Source: Methanobrevibacter sp. (GTDB lineage: Archaea; Methanobacteriota; Methanobacteria; Methanobacteriales; Methanobacteriaceae). Taken from it: 64,000 nucleotides of DNA. Where the stretch lies: the NCBI GenBank assembly GCA_017652345.1, contig JAGCBE010000339.1, forward strand, positions 62,001 to 126,000. The letters are read 5' to 3'. Every line of letters starts with the position of its first letter. Positions within the stretch are counted from its first letter, which is position 1. Both the position numbers and the translations under genes were made by a program. Below, in pieces: positions 14,878 to 24,396 of the stretch. The notes under the pieces were generated by a model, which was not told the origin of the DNA, ran no database searches, and worked only from the letters and a program-made list of their open reading frames with translations.

Positions 14878-17800
14878 TTAATAAAAGAATTCATCTAATG
14901 CTGCATCTTCCAATATCAATTCATCGCTTTTCTTCATCCATTTTAAAATAATATACATAGATTCAAATAGTGCACAGAAAGATTTTCTAAACATTGTTTC
15001 ATAGTCAATAGTAAACAATGAATCAAATTCCTTTGGCCAACTATCTAAGAAGGCAATGAATTCAACTGGTTTTAGGCCAGCCTTACCAACTTCCTTATAC
15101 TTGAACTCATTATTTGGCAATACATAAATATATTTCATTTTTGTATTGTTATTAATCGGGTTAAGCTTCAATCTCTTCTTTGCAACAACATAGTTATAAG
15201 TTAATGCCGCTTTTGCACCGAAGATAACTGCAGCATTATCGCCTTTATCGAATTCAAGACCATTCTTTACATAGTAATCGATTGGTTGCGGAATATACTT
15301 CTTATAGTTAGAAATACCGATAACTGCAGAGATTTCATTAATACTAGAATTACAATATTTTGCATAAGTATCTTTAATAAATCTATCAGAATGTTCCTTA
15401 GACATACCATTGCAAATATCGAATGCTAACTTTTCAGCTGCAACTTTACAGAAGTCAGGCATTGTAGATTTCTTAATAGGAACACCCATGATCTTGTGCT
15501 TAGGACCTTCTGGATGTTTCTGCATTGACTTAGGTAATGCTTCAAATTCTTCTTTAGTCATTGCAAACTTATCGATTTCGCCCATTGGGAAGATAGAACC
15601 TTCATTATCGATTACGTTACCAATATAGAGTTTTTTAGCAAAACAGAACATATTAGTAAAGATGTTTTCTCTGTTAAATTTAATTAACTGATCTGTCTTC
15701 TTTAACTTAGCCTTATAAGCAAGAACACCGTTATAGAAATCTTGGAACATCTTTTCAGCCTTATCGAAGAATGCACGATATTCATCAGCAACAGATTTAT
15801 TGTAATCCATGATTACTCTATTTTTCTTGTGCATTTCTGCAAGCTGTGCATCAGTCATTCCATCTTCAGGATGTAATAATTCCTTAATTTGTCTACCAGA
15901 GAAATAACCTTCTTCGATAAGTCTTTGTTTGATTTCATGAATACACATGTAACAAGAGTCAGTATCGTTATGGATAATGCAAGCTTCTCTATTAGTAATC
16001 TTTAATGGTGTCTTATTCTTTAATGTAATACCGAAATACTTTTCAATATCTCTGATACATTCTGGTGTTGTATAATAATTATTACAACACTTAGACAACC
16101 AGTCTCTTAAAGTAACTCTTGCACATCTACAAATTGCTCTAGCACAGTCTGGATTATAAAGATGGAAGGAACCAGCAAGGGAAACACCGTAAACAGAGTT
16201 AATGATAAGCTTTTTGGTCATCTGTCTATTATGACAAAGATTTTCCATATCCTTATCACCAGCAATCTTTGCTTCTTCTTCTTTCTGTTTCCAAATCTTT
16301 CTTTCAGCAAAAACCTTCTTAACAATATTTGGAAGAATTGCATCGTCTGTTCTTAAGAAACCAACTTCTGCAACATCGGACATAATAACTTCACCAGATT
16401 CAATCTGTTCCTTAGTCGGATGTCTAACGACAGTTTCTGGAGAAATATTGAACATCATAATGTGGTGAGGATAGGACGACGTAATATCGAAAGACATACA
16501 ATCATCGAATCTACCAGGATAGTCATAACAGTAACCAGCTTTAGTTGCAAACTTTTCAAATGGATGTGGCCATGCTTTAAACTTTTCCATATCTTCAGTG
16601 AAAAGTTGAGAAGTTGACCTGAATACGCCTTTGACCTTCTTCGGTTTCCAGAACTTTGCAATATCACCTCGATAAACTTCAATATTTTCGCCTTTATGAA
16701 TTTTATCTTTAATTAAATATTTGATAAATTCTGGATTATCATCTTCCCATTCAGTGTTCTGATAGTAGATGGAACCATCTTTTTGTTTAATCTTATAACA
16801 TTCTTCTTCAGCCCACCAGTCTTCATGTTCTGGTTGTTTGTCAAGAAGAACTTTACCATGATCATGTAAGAATCTAAGAATATAACCAGTCGTTGTAGGA
16901 ACTTTGTTCTGAACCTTATCAAGTGTAACAAGACAATCGAAAGCATATTCAATAAGCAACGGAATGAGCTTGTTCTTTTCTTCCATTCTAACAATAAGCA
17001 TAACGTCTTTTCGGTTATACTGTGCAAACCTATCCCAATTATACTTATAGGTTTCGTTAATGGAACCATCATATTCGAGCTTACTATCTTCAAGTTCAAA
17101 ATTAGCAACATAGTTAAGAGAATAAGAAGGCATTGGAGGATGGTTTCCAAAGACCTTATACAATTCCATATAGTCAATAGAATACAAACCAGGAATATCA
17201 TAAGACATGCCCAAATCAACATCTTCAAGCTTACGGTCAGTAATCTGCTTGGTTTCAGGCATCTTATTGAATGGAGATAACTTTCTTTCCCATTCAGTCT
17301 TAACGTCTTTATTCTTTAATCTTAATTTATTACATCTGTTTACAATATAAGGAACGTCATAAGAGACAGAGTTCCAACCAGAGATAATATCGAAATCCTG
17401 TTTCTGGAACCACTTAGTCCACTTATCAATCAAATCAATTTCATTTTTACAAGGAATATAGTTTGGTAATTCTTGAATATCACCAAAATATGGTTTTAAG
17501 CCCCAAGTATAAGATTGTTTTGCTTTGGTCGAATAACACGTAATTAAGTTAATCGGCCATTCTGCTTTTTCTGGGGCTGGAAATTCATAAGTAACATAAC
17601 ATGAGTCTTCATACTTGACCCACATATGTTGTTCTTCATCGAAAACTTCGTATTTAGATTTATCTTTACATTTTGTATCGAAAACATATAATTCACATTG
17701 ACCGAATTTCTTTCTATCGATACTTCTGATTTCGATTATATGTTCATCATAGAATGGAGAAGAACCTGCAACTTCAATATCGAAGAAACAAGTATTCCAA

Positions 17801-18105
17801 TCATTAATGTCTACTGATAATTCGGCTTTATCATAGCGTTCATGCATGAATTTGACTTCTGGTTTTAAGTCTGATTCTGCAATGATTGCGCCTGATGCTT
17901 TTAAAGCTGCGATTTCATCTTTATTTGTATAATCGTATCGTTTTAACGACCTCTTATACATATCTCTATATTCACCTTTATTTTCTGGGTCTGTAATGTA
18001 ACACCATGGTGAATATTTGAATTTTTGCCAACCTGGAACACCTTGTTCTTTCAGGTATATATTTTTCTTAAAGCTATCGTAATAGCAATTCTTGAATCCT
18101 GTCAT
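14878..18105 (-). CDS. 43: DNA polymerase, family B (T4 gp43-like)
   Basis: 1075 residues, longer than T4 gp43 (898). Exonuclease motifs: FFDIEVAG (Exo I), GWNSVSYDVPYIVNR (Exo II), YNRKDVML (Exo III). Polymerase motifs: SFDITSSYPHH (A, with T-S in place of the usual S-L), KKLIINSVYG (B), NDTDSCYM (C, catalytic Asp pair). It replicates the phage genome with proofreading. The start has GAAGG upstream. A terminator-like hairpin separates it from the upstream gene, so it has its own promoter, which I could not place with confidence. Confidence 0.95.
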   Translation of the reverse strand: MTGFKNCYYDSFKKNIYLKEQGVPGWQKFKYSPWCYITDPENKGEYRDMYKRSLKRYDYTNKDEIAALKASGAIIAESDLKPEVKFMHERYDKAELSVDINDWNTCFFDIEVAGSSPFYDEHIIEIRSIDRKKFGQCELYVFDTKCKDKSKYEVFDEEQHMWVKYEDSCYVTYEFPAPEKAEWPINLITCYSTKAKQSYTWGLKPYFGDIQELPNYIPCKNEIDLIDKWTKWFQKQDFDIISGWNSVSYDVPYIVNRCNKLRLKNKDVKTEWERKLSPFNKMPETKQITDRKLEDVDLGMSYDIPGLYSIDYMELYKVFGNHPPMPSYSLNYVANFELEDSKLEYDGSINETYKYNWDRFAQYNRKDVMLIVRMEEKNKLIPLLIEYAFDCLVTLDKVQNKVPTTTGYILRFLHDHGKVLLDKQPEHEDWWAEEECYKIKQKDGSIYYQNTEWEDDNPEFIKYLIKDKIHKGENIEVYRGDIAKFWKPKKVKGVFRSTSQLFTEDMEKFKAWPHPFEKFATKAGYCYDYPGRFDDCMSFDITSSYPHHIMMFNISPETVVRHPTKEQIESGEVIMSDVAEVGFLRTDDAILPNIVKKVFAERKIWKQKEEEAKIAGDKDMENLCHNRQMTKKLIINSVYGVSLAGSFHLYNPDCARAICRCARVTLRDWLSKCCNNYYTTPECIRDIEKYFGITLKNKTPLKITNREACIIHNDTDSCYMCIHEIKQRLIEEGYFSGRQIKELLHPEDGMTDAQLAEMHKKNRVIMDYNKSVADEYRAFFDKAEKMFQDFYNGVLAYKAKLKKTDQLIKFNRENIFTNMFCFAKKLYIGNVIDNEGSIFPMGEIDKFAMTKEEFEALPKSMQKHPEGPKHKIMGVPIKKSTMPDFCKVAAEKLAFDICNGMSKEHSDRFIKDTYAKYCNSSINEISAVIGISNYKKYIPQPIDYYVKNGLEFDKGDNAAVIFGAKAALTYNYVVAKKRLKLNPINNNTKMKYIYVLPNNEFKYKEVGKAGLKPVEFIAFLDSWPKEFDSLFTIDYETMFRKSFCALFESMYIILKWMKKSDELILEDAALDEFFY

Positions 18106-18175
18106 TTTAATTTTACCTTCAACTCGCTGTATTATACGGTAATTTATATTATTTATTTTGTTTTACAAATATAAT

Positions 18176-18214
18176 AAAATAATCCCAGAGGAACTTCCTC
18201 GTGGGATTTTTATT
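18176..18214 (-). terminator. Leftward terminator
   Basis: AATCCCACGAGGAA / TTCCTCTGGGATT hairpin on the minus strand, after the 68-residue gene and before the polymerase promoter region. Confidence 0.65.
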
Positions 18215-18231
18215 TAATATTTTTAAAAATA

Positions 18232-18438
18232 TTAAATGTTTAATGCTTTAACAAATGCTGCAAGGTCACTGAAAGCCTGCATATAGCCAGACTTAAATTC
18301 TTCCTTACCAGACGGAACATTTGTCTTCTTAACTTCATCCAAGCGAGCAGGAATAAACTGCTTAATTGCACGAATAGAATTAACGAGAACGTCCTCGGAG
18401 TCTACTGCATCGTTAAAGTTGTTTCCATTAGTCATCAT
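18232..18438 (-). CDS. Hypothetical small protein
   Basis: 68 residues, mostly helical; not recognised. Last gene of the leftward block that contains IF-1. A terminator follows. Confidence 0.5.
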   Translation of the reverse strand: MMTNGNNFNDAVDSEDVLVNSIRAIKQFIPARLDEVKKTNVPSGKEEFKSGYMQAFSDLAAFVKALNI

Positions 18439-18461
18439 AGTATTTTACCTCATTAAATAAT

Positions 18462-18692
18462 TTATTGTTTTGTTAACCACATGTTATATATTCGTTGATC
18501 ATCTTTTTGATTACGAATATTCTCGGGAATCATTCCTTGATACTCAGCTGGAATTTCACTAAAATCCGGTTTTTGCTCAAACTCATCCCAAGTACTTTGT
18601 TTTGCGATTAATTCGGCCATTTCAGGCATGCCTTCCAAAGCTTCCTGAACATTAAAACCATGCTTTCTATCTCTTTTATACTCTGGTATCAT
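18462..18692 (-). CDS. Hypothetical small protein
   Basis: 76 residues, charged ([20 protein letters not shown]), ending near MWLTKQ. It overlaps the end of the IF-1 gene by four bases, so the two are probably coupled. Function unknown. Confidence 0.5.
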   Translation of the reverse strand: MIPEYKRDRKHGFNVQEALEGMPEMAELIAKQSTWDEFEQKPDFSEIPAEYQGMIPENIRNQKDDQRIYNMWLTKQ

Positions 18693-18946
18693 ATTCTGTA
18701 GAGAATCCTCCCTTTTGTCATATCATAAATGGACAATCCTAATTGAACTCGATCACCTGGTAAAATTCGAATTCTATTCATTCTTATCTTACCACAAATT
18801 GTACATAAAACTATTTGTTCATTGTCCAATTTCACATCGAACATAGCATTTGCACGGGCTTCTATAACTGTCCCTTCAACTACTACTTCGGACAAATTTT
18901 GTTTTTCACCTTTTTGAGATTTTTTATTATCTTTATTCTTCTTCAT
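18689..18946 (-). CDS. infA: Translation initiation factor IF-1 homologue
   Basis: 85 residues. After a Lys-rich N-terminus the chain is a full S1/OB IF-1 domain: [20 protein letters not shown], then [20 protein letters not shown] and [12 protein letters not shown], matching the IF-1 signatures GTVxExLxNxMFRVxL, GKMRKNxIRILxGD and YDLxKGRIxxR. Cellular IF-1 sits in the ribosomal A site and tunes start selection with IF-2 and IF-3. The gene overlaps both neighbours. A phage copy could favour phage messages, a point of interest given the leaderless-type late genes. Confidence 0.85.
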   Translation of the reverse strand: MKKNKDNKKSQKGEKQNLSEVVVEGTVIEARANAMFDVKLDNEQIVLCTICGKIRMNRIRILPGDRVQLGLSIYDMTKGRILYRI

Positions 18947-19991
18947 TAGTTGGATTATCGTTTATATCAGTTGTAATTGCAGTATGTTCATCGAGATTTG
19001 CTGGAGTTACGTCGCCGTAATTTTTTGCTTCTGCTACTGGATCATCGATTACGTCGTCTTCGACAATATCAAATTCTTCTTGTTGAACATAGTTCTCATC
19101 AGCTGTTTCTTCAGCTGGAGTTTCATTTTTCTTATTCATAGATTTTTCAAGCATCATTGCATTAGCTTGAACTTTTTTCAAAGTTGATTCACCAATACTT
19201 TCAGTTTGGGTGTTTTCTGTTTTAGATGCGACAGCTGCAACTTGCGCAATATCAAGGGTATTATTAATAGTTTCAAACGCTTGTTGTATCTTCTCGGGGG
19301 TCATTGGTGTTGTTGGTTTCTTTGGTTTTGGTTCTGGAGTTGTTGTTTCTGTTACTGTAGATGGTTTTCTTATAATTTTCTTTTTTGGCCTTGCAGGAAC
19401 TGCAGGCTTTTCTATATATTTAATTTCTTGAACCGGTTTTGGATTTACGATGTCTTCAAAAACATCTTCCATACATTCATTAATCTTTTCAAGACCTGCC
19501 ATACCATAACGATAGAACATATTTTCTATCTTTCTTTGCATTTCATTCATCATTGAATATGCTTCTTTTAAAGCTGGATTTGATGATTCTTCAATAGTTG
19601 GAACTTTTCTTTTCTTAATAGCTGGAACAGCAGGAACTGCTGGAATATCATCAAATGGATCTCTTGCCGGAACTTTTGGTTTCGGTTGAACAGGTGTATC
19701 GAAATATTCGTCCATTTCTTCTGGAACTGGTCTTGGTACAGGACGCGGAACTGGTCTTTGCATAGGTTGCGGAGCAGGTCTTGGAACCGGCTGTGGCATA
19801 CGGACAGGTTTCTTAAAAATTCTACGACCTTCATCAAGGTTCGGTTCGTCTTTATAGAAATCATCTTCTTCTTCAAGTTTATGTCTTTGCGCTGCAATAA
19901 GCTTGTGCTTCTTATGCAATGCAAGCTGTTCTTCTTCTGTCATGGCTTTAGCCTGTTCTGTCTTTTTATAATAGTCTAAAAAATCACTCAT
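18933..19991 (-). CDS. Pro-rich, acidic hypothetical protein
   Basis: 352 residues. Three zones: a charged helical N-terminus (1-60), a long PxP-type region (about 62-110, repeated PxPRPVPRP), and a Glu/Asp-rich C-terminus. Little globular sequence, so it is probably extended or a scaffold. Two tandem late boxes lie upstream. It overlaps the IF-1 start by 14 bases. Function unknown. Confidence 0.6.
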   Translation of the reverse strand: MSDFLDYYKKTEQAKAMTEEEQLALHKKHKLIAAQRHKLEEEDDFYKDEPNLDEGRRIFKKPVRMPQPVPRPAPQPMQRPVPRPVPRPVPEEMDEYFDTPVQPKPKVPARDPFDDIPAVPAVPAIKKRKVPTIEESSNPALKEAYSMMNEMQRKIENMFYRYGMAGLEKINECMEDVFEDIVNPKPVQEIKYIEKPAVPARPKKKIIRKPSTVTETTTPEPKPKKPTTPMTPEKIQQAFETINNTLDIAQVAAVASKTENTQTESIGESTLKKVQANAMMLEKSMNKKNETPAEETADENYVQQEEFDIVEDDVIDDPVAEAKNYGDVTPANLDEHTAITTDINDNPTNEEE

Positions 19992-20007
19992 AATTTAATA
20001 ACCAGTT

Positions 20008-20026
20008 TATTTATACTTTATTTATA
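20008..20026 (-). promoter_or_regulatory. Two tandem late promoters
   Basis: TATAAATA at 20019-20026 and again at 20008-20015 on the minus strand, 16 nt from the start of the Pro-rich protein gene. Here a leader is present. Confidence 0.6.
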
Positions 20027-20027
20027 A

Positions 20028-20411
20028 TCATTTTTTTAATTTTATTACTAAAAAATATGATTTGCGTAAATTTTCTGGATCTAACACGATTGTTTGGTCC
20101 ATTTCTAACAAAGAACATAACAAATTTAGCATTATATTTGTATATTGTATGACAGTATAATATTTTTCTGGATCTTCTGTTTTTAAATCAATTAACGATA
20201 AGATATTTTCAGTGCAATCAAAATAATCAAGAAAGTCTGGATATTTACAAGTCAGTTTTTCTTTAATCATTTCAATAACTTCTTGAATTTCTTCTTGATG
20301 CAAAAAATTTACAATAGATTCAAACATCTCAGTGGATTCATCATCTACTGGATTAAGCCCATAAGATTCCAAAAAACGTAATAAACTTTGTGTAGGAGTA
20401 AGTTTTTGCAT
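20028..20411 (-). CDS. Hypothetical helical protein
   Basis: 127 residues, largely amphipathic helix (LLRFLESYGLNPVDD, YTNIMLNLLCSLLEM). No family recognised. It lies two bases downstream of the 92-residue gene and is in the same leftward run. Confidence 0.55.
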   Translation of the reverse strand: MQKLTPTQSLLRFLESYGLNPVDDESTEMFESIVNFLHQEEIQEVIEMIKEKLTCKYPDFLDYFDCTENILSLIDLKTEDPEKYYTVIQYTNIMLNLLCSLLEMDQTIVLDPENLRKSYFLVIKLKK

Positions 20412-20413
20412 AG

Positions 20414-20692
20414 TTAAAAAATACTATTTAGTTCATTTTCCATGTTATCGATAGATTTATTAATTAAAAATTCATCTATCTTTTCTAGCATTTGGTCAGT
20501 ATTTTTAAGTGACGTATTCATAATATTTACATACAATACATTTGCAAATTCTTTATCGATTTTGATAAATTTATAATATGCCATAGATGAAATGAAAAGG
20601 GCGTAATAATCCTTTATCGCCCCTTCATCTAATCCCATGAATACTTCAAATAAAAATTCAGTTGAATAAATTTTATTGAATAAGTCTTCCAT
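20414..20692 (-). CDS. Hypothetical small protein
   Basis: 92 residues, acidic and helical, starting MEDLFNKIYSTEFLFEVF. One base separates it from the ClpP stop, so it belongs to the same message. Function unknown. Confidence 0.55.
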   Translation of the reverse strand: MEDLFNKIYSTEFLFEVFMGLDEGAIKDYYALFISSMAYYKFIKIDKEFANVLYVNIMNTSLKNTDQMLEKIDEFLINKSIDNMENELNSIF

Positions 20693-20693
20693 T

Positions 20694-21380
20694 TTAGATT
20701 AACTTAGTTTTTATTTTGTCAATTAAACCTAATTTCTTTGCTTCAGATGCAGACATATAATTATCATAAGAAGTCAATGCTTTTAATTCATCGAGATCCT
20801 TACCAGTCTGTTTCTTGAAAATTTTATTCATATTATCAGTCCAAACTTGAAGTTCATGCTGAATAATATTAATATCATTCAATTTACCACCTGTTGCTTC
20901 AATACCTGCTTGATGAATCATAATTCTCGAAGAAGGGAAAGCATATCTGTGACCGATTGTTCCACTTGCAAGAATAACAGAAGCCATAGAAGAGCAAGAA
21001 CCGATACAAATTGTATGAACTTCAACTTCCTTACGTTTCAATTCATTAATACAATCGATAATTGCAAAACCTGCATCACATTCACCACCTGGAGATGAAA
21101 TATAAATCGTTATAGGTTTCTTAGTTCCATCATCATAGAAAGAAAGTTTCTGAATAACTCTAATACCAATTTCCCAAGTAATAGGACCAACAATAAACAG
21201 AACACGATTTGCTTCAAAATAATTATTTCTAACAATATCAAAATAATTACCAAGTTCACCAAGATTTACTTGTTGGACTTCACCTTCTTCAGGTGGTAAA
21301 TCCTCTTCTGGATTAAGCGGTTCTACTGCTGGATTTTCATTCTGCGGAAATAGCGGAGATTTTATGTCTTTTGAATACAT
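20694..21380 (-). CDS. clpP: ClpP-like serine protease
   Basis: 228 residues. The ClpP core is complete: GPI start strand, ISSPGGECDAGFAI (oxyanion loop), nucleophile Ser in GSCSSMASVIL (family GxAASMG), His in RIMIHQAG, and Asp in SYDNYMSASEAKKLGLID. About 55 extra N-terminal residues are Pro/Glu-rich. It could be a regulatory protease working with host ClpX/ClpA, or a head-maturation protease as in lambda-like phages. The start overlaps the upstream gene by 44 bases, which is unusual but no later Met is available. Confidence 0.85.
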   Translation of the reverse strand: MYSKDIKSPLFPQNENPAVEPLNPEEDLPPEEGEVQQVNLGELGNYFDIVRNNYFEANRVLFIVGPITWEIGIRVIQKLSFYDDGTKKPITIYISSPGGECDAGFAIIDCINELKRKEVEVHTICIGSCSSMASVILASGTIGHRYAFPSSRIMIHQAGIEATGGKLNDINIIQHELQVWTDNMNKIFKKQTGKDLDELKALTSYDNYMSASEAKKLGLIDKIKTKLI

Positions 21381-21645
21381 CTATATACCTTTGATTATTA
21401 TTGTTTATTTTAACTGCCTTAGTAACTTTAGGTGCATCAAATTCTTCATCATACGGTAATTTCTTTTCTGTTTGGAATAAGATTTCACCATATTGAACAA
21501 CCGCCTCAGCACCACAATATTGAATTATTTTAAACTTTCTTGGAACTGCATTAAACTTGAAAATTCCAAATTCCTTATCACGAGATAACAAAGTATAAGT
21601 ATTACCGTGTTTATCCTTAAAGACTTGTCCAATTTCGAAATTCAT
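21337..21645 (-). CDS. Hypothetical protein
   Basis: 102 residues, beta-rich (SH3-like strand pattern: GQVFKDKHGNTYTLLSRD), basic tail. It overlaps the ClpP gene. Not recognised. Confidence 0.5.
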   Translation of the reverse strand: MNFEIGQVFKDKHGNTYTLLSRDKEFGIFKFNAVPRKFKIIQYCGAEAVVQYGEILFQTEKKLPYDEEFDAPKVTKAVKINNNNQRYIDVFKRHKISAISAE

Positions 21646-21647
21646 AA

Positions 21648-21872
21648 TTATACCAATTTATTCTTACCTAAAAATGTATTGATTTTCTTATTAAGATCTT
21701 CGTTTTTGGACTTAATAACTTTTAATTCTTCTTCATTAAAATCGTTATAATCAGTTACATATACTTTTGCATAGTCTTCAAAATGTTCATAAACATCTTC
21801 AAGAACAGATGCATAAATAGTTTTAACTAATGTCAGTGGAGATACTGTCTTCTTGTTCATCGTAATATTCAT
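21648..21872 (-). CDS. Hypothetical small protein
   Basis: 74 residues; AGAGGC precedes ATG 21872, so this start is preferred over the Met five codons in. It overlaps the upstream gene by about 50 bases. Charged and helical, no family seen. Confidence 0.45.
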   Translation of the reverse strand: MNITMNKKTVSPLTLVKTIYASVLEDVYEHFEDYAKVYVTDYNDFNEEELKVIKSKNEDLNKKINTFLGKNKLV

Positions 21873-22116
21873 ATACTAATGCCTCTAATTTTTCAGTGAA
21901 TTCAGTTTTATTTTCAAAGTTTGGAATTAAAGTTTCGACGTAGCAATACCATTCATGTATGTCTTTGAACTTTTTAAAATTATCACCTATTTTGGCTGCT
22001 TGGTCGACAACTTCTTTTAATGCTTTAAGTTTCTTAGGATCATTCGCTATATTGAATAAATCCTTTTCTTTTTTAAATAATGGTGGCAGTTTATATGTAT
22101 GCTTGCCATGTGCCAT
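21823..22116 (-). CDS. Hypothetical protein
   Basis: 97 residues, Lys-rich N-terminus and acidic C-terminus, predicted all-helical. It follows the SpoVG-like gene by two bases. Function unknown. Confidence 0.5.
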   Translation of the reverse strand: MAHGKHTYKLPPLFKKEKDLFNIANDPKKLKALKEVVDQAAKIGDNFKKFKDIHEWYCYVETLIPNFENKTEFTEKLEALVYEYYDEQEDSISTDIS

Positions 22117-22118
22117 TA

Positions 22119-22652
22119 TTAAGATTCCTTATATACGCTGTTAACTTCAGCTAATCCTTCTTTCTTCATTTGTTCTGCATAGAATTTTTTGCTAAGTTCT
22201 GGATTAAGATCTTGAGAAGTAACTTCATCAGAAACTTCTGTGCTTTCGCCAACAGCTTGAGCACAAATATCCATATTGTTAGCTGCCATTCTTAATGCAT
22301 GATTTTGAAAGCCATGATACATTTCAGCAACAGATTCTTTAAGATAAGTATCAAAATTGTTTAATGGATCATTTGGATCTGCCAATTCAGTAGTCTTTGT
22401 AGTTTCATCGTATGCTTTAAACAATGCATTAGTAATTAAACTATTGAACGTTTGAGATGTCGGTTGACAATAACACAAATCGTGCTTATTAAATTCATTT
22501 TTAGGGAACTTAACAAAACGTTTATCATTACGTTCATATAATTCAAGACCAGACAAGAGTAATTGATGTTCGAGAACTACAAGTCCTACACCAACTGCAC
22601 CAGTTCTGCTTTTATTTTTGTAAGGGTAAACCTTAACTTTAGTTATCTTCAT
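22119..22652 (-). CDS. SpoVG-like domain protein
   Basis: 177 residues. The first 60 (MKITKVKVYPYKNKSRTGAV, then a VVLEHQLLLSGLELYE strand pair and RFVKFPKNEFN) resemble the SpoVG fold: a short beta sheet ending in FVxxP. The remainder is helical and unrecognised. SpoVG proteins bind DNA or RNA in firmicutes and have phage relatives. The assignment rests on strand pattern and the FVKFP motif. Confidence 0.5.
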   Translation of the reverse strand: MKITKVKVYPYKNKSRTGAVGVGLVVLEHQLLLSGLELYERNDKRFVKFPKNEFNKHDLCYCQPTSQTFNSLITNALFKAYDETTKTTELADPNDPLNNFDTYLKESVAEMYHGFQNHALRMAANNMDICAQAVGESTEVSDEVTSQDLNPELSKKFYAEQMKKEGLAEVNSVYKES

Positions 22653-22666
22653 ATTAGTATTCCTTA

Positions 22667-23092
22667 TTATTCAAGAGTTTCAACAAACTGTTCTAATTCA
22701 TGAACAGCGAATTCATAATCAGTCGGTTTCAGAATACCGTTTTGTGTAACAATCTGTAAAACCACTTCCAATATATTCTTAATAATCTTGTTTGGTTCTG
22801 CTTCGATAATCTTACACATCTTTTCAATAACATCTTCTGGGACTTTGTGAATAAAAGTTGAGTCGTTATTATAATCAATGAAATATTTATGGAAATCGTT
22901 AATATACCAAAGAGCTTTCTTAATATCCTTTTTAGGAGTTCCTTTATCACGATAACGCATGCAATATTTCCAACAGTTTCCGAGGTCAAATTGCAACCAA
23001 CGAGTTACTTCGATTGCTTCAATACCTGATTCATGAGATCTGTAATGCTTAGGTTCGTTTACTTCTTGTTCAAGAGTTTGTCCATTAATCAT
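22667..23092 (-). CDS. DUF3310-family protein
   Basis: 141 residues. PKHYRSHESGIEAIEVTRWL followed by FDLGNCWKYCMRYRDKG and KKALWYINDF is the DUF3310 signature, common in phages and sometimes labelled a nucleotide kinase without direct proof. The C-terminal half is family-specific helix. It overlaps the membrane-protein gene upstream by eight bases. Confidence 0.75.
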   Translation of the reverse strand: MINGQTLEQEVNEPKHYRSHESGIEAIEVTRWLQFDLGNCWKYCMRYRDKGTPKKDIKKALWYINDFHKYFIDYNNDSTFIHKVPEDVIEKMCKIIEAEPNKIIKNILEVVLQIVTQNGILKPTDYEFAVHELEQFVETLE

Positions 23093-23414
23093 ATAGTGTG
23101 TCCTCTTTATTTAATACATTTCGGATGTTATTTTCTAGTTCTTTATTTTTTAATACATGGTTTTGTAACTTTTTATCATTCTCAATATCGGCTTTAATTT
23201 GCTTATTCCTTTCTAATGCTTGGAAAACACGGATTGGAATAAAAATTGTTAAACCGTAACCAATTATAATACCAATTATAGGAAGAATATTTTTGAAGAA
23301 ATAAAACAATCCGTTTTGGATTGATTTGCCAAAAATGCCGAAACTAGCAAGAATGACACTATAAACCAAAACGCAGATTGCTATTATAATAATGTTAGAA
23401 CGATTCATTTTCAT
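23085..23414 (-). CDS. Two-helix membrane protein
   Basis: 109 residues: membrane helices at about 7-27 (IIIIAICVLVYSVILASFGI) and 36-62, then a charged coiled-coil tail. It overlaps the triple GroES-like gene by 20 bases. Function unknown. Confidence 0.6.
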   Translation of the reverse strand: MKMNRSNIIIIAICVLVYSVILASFGIFGKSIQNGLFYFFKNILPIIGIIIGYGLTIFIPIRVFQALERNKQIKADIENDKKLQNHVLKNKELENNIRNVLNKEDTLYD

Positions 23415-24384
23415 CTAAAATTACCTCGATTTCAGATTCTGGTAAGATGAAACATTCTTGATTTACAATCTTTCCATCTTCGCCAGCAATAGGCAATTTA
23501 AATTTCTTATTATTATCCTTTGCATCGACATAGATAATCTTGTCACCAACCTTAACACCAGATGTTAACTTATCGCCAAGATAAATAACCTTTGCTTCGA
23601 CCAAATGACCTTCCTTATCTTCATCTGCAAGATAAATACCAGTGCTAGTCTGCTTAATTCCAGTATCACGTTGAACTAAGATGTGACCGTCCTTAATTTT
23701 CTTTAATGAGCTCATATTGCCTTCTTTATCAGTACTAATTAAAACATCAAGTGCAGAATCTGGAACATCATAAAATGTTTCGATTGTTCTTACACCATTT
23801 TCATTTATTACAGGAATTGTAAGCTTAATTGCTTGCATTTCAATAAATGCAACTTTATCACCCGGTTGTGCAAAACATCCCTGACGCTGATCCTTCTGGG
23901 AATCATATTTTCCCGGACCAGTTACTACAACAGTACCAGTGATGTTATTGATTGTTCTTTTTAACTCTGGTATTTCAATACCACCGAGTGTAACTTTATC
24001 TGTCTTGTCTCTCTTAATTAAGACATAATTTTCTTTGACAGATTTAATACCGCAAATTTTTCCATCGGCTTCGTTAAGTATTAATATACATTCTTTTGCT
24101 TCAATTTTAAATACCTGACGCTTAAAATTTTTTCCTTCTGCATCTTTAATGTTTACAGTGATTGGTTTTGCAACACCTGGGTTATAAACAACCAAATCAC
24201 CAACTGCAATTTCAGGAGGAATTTGCTTAGAATGAATTGTATTGAAACGACCTGGACCTACTTGAACAACACGTCCATAAGCCATTGGAATTGTAAAGTT
24301 TTTTGCAAGAGTGAGTCCACCAATAGAAAGTTTATCGATTGATTCTTCATTTTCAATAAGAATATTGAAGCCAGTAATCTTCAT
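23395..24384 (-). CDS. Triple GroES-like co-chaperonin
   Basis: 329 residues made of three GroES-type modules. Module 1: FNILIENEESIDKLSIGGLT ... GRVVQVGPGRF ... VGDLVVYNPG. Module 2: NYVLIKRDKTDKVTLGGIEI ... GTVVVTGPGKY ... PGDKVAFIE. Module 3: GHILVQRDTGIKQTSTGIYL ... AKVIYLGDKL ... VGDKIIYVD. Each has the opening strand, the mobile-loop region and the GxGxx / GDKV strands of Cpn10. T4 makes a one-domain co-chaperonin (gp31) for capsid folding by GroEL; plant Cpn20 has two domains. Three in one chain is unusual. Confidence 0.75.
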   Translation of the reverse strand: MKITGFNILIENEESIDKLSIGGLTLAKNFTIPMAYGRVVQVGPGRFNTIHSKQIPPEIAVGDLVVYNPGVAKPITVNIKDAEGKNFKRQVFKIEAKECILILNEADGKICGIKSVKENYVLIKRDKTDKVTLGGIEIPELKRTINNITGTVVVTGPGKYDSQKDQRQGCFAQPGDKVAFIEMQAIKLTIPVINENGVRTIETFYDVPDSALDVLISTDKEGNMSSLKKIKDGHILVQRDTGIKQTSTGIYLADEDKEGHLVEAKVIYLGDKLTSGVKVGDKIIYVDAKDNNKKFKLPIAGEDGKIVNQECFILPESEIEVILDENESF

Positions 24385-24396
24385 TATTACCTCTAA

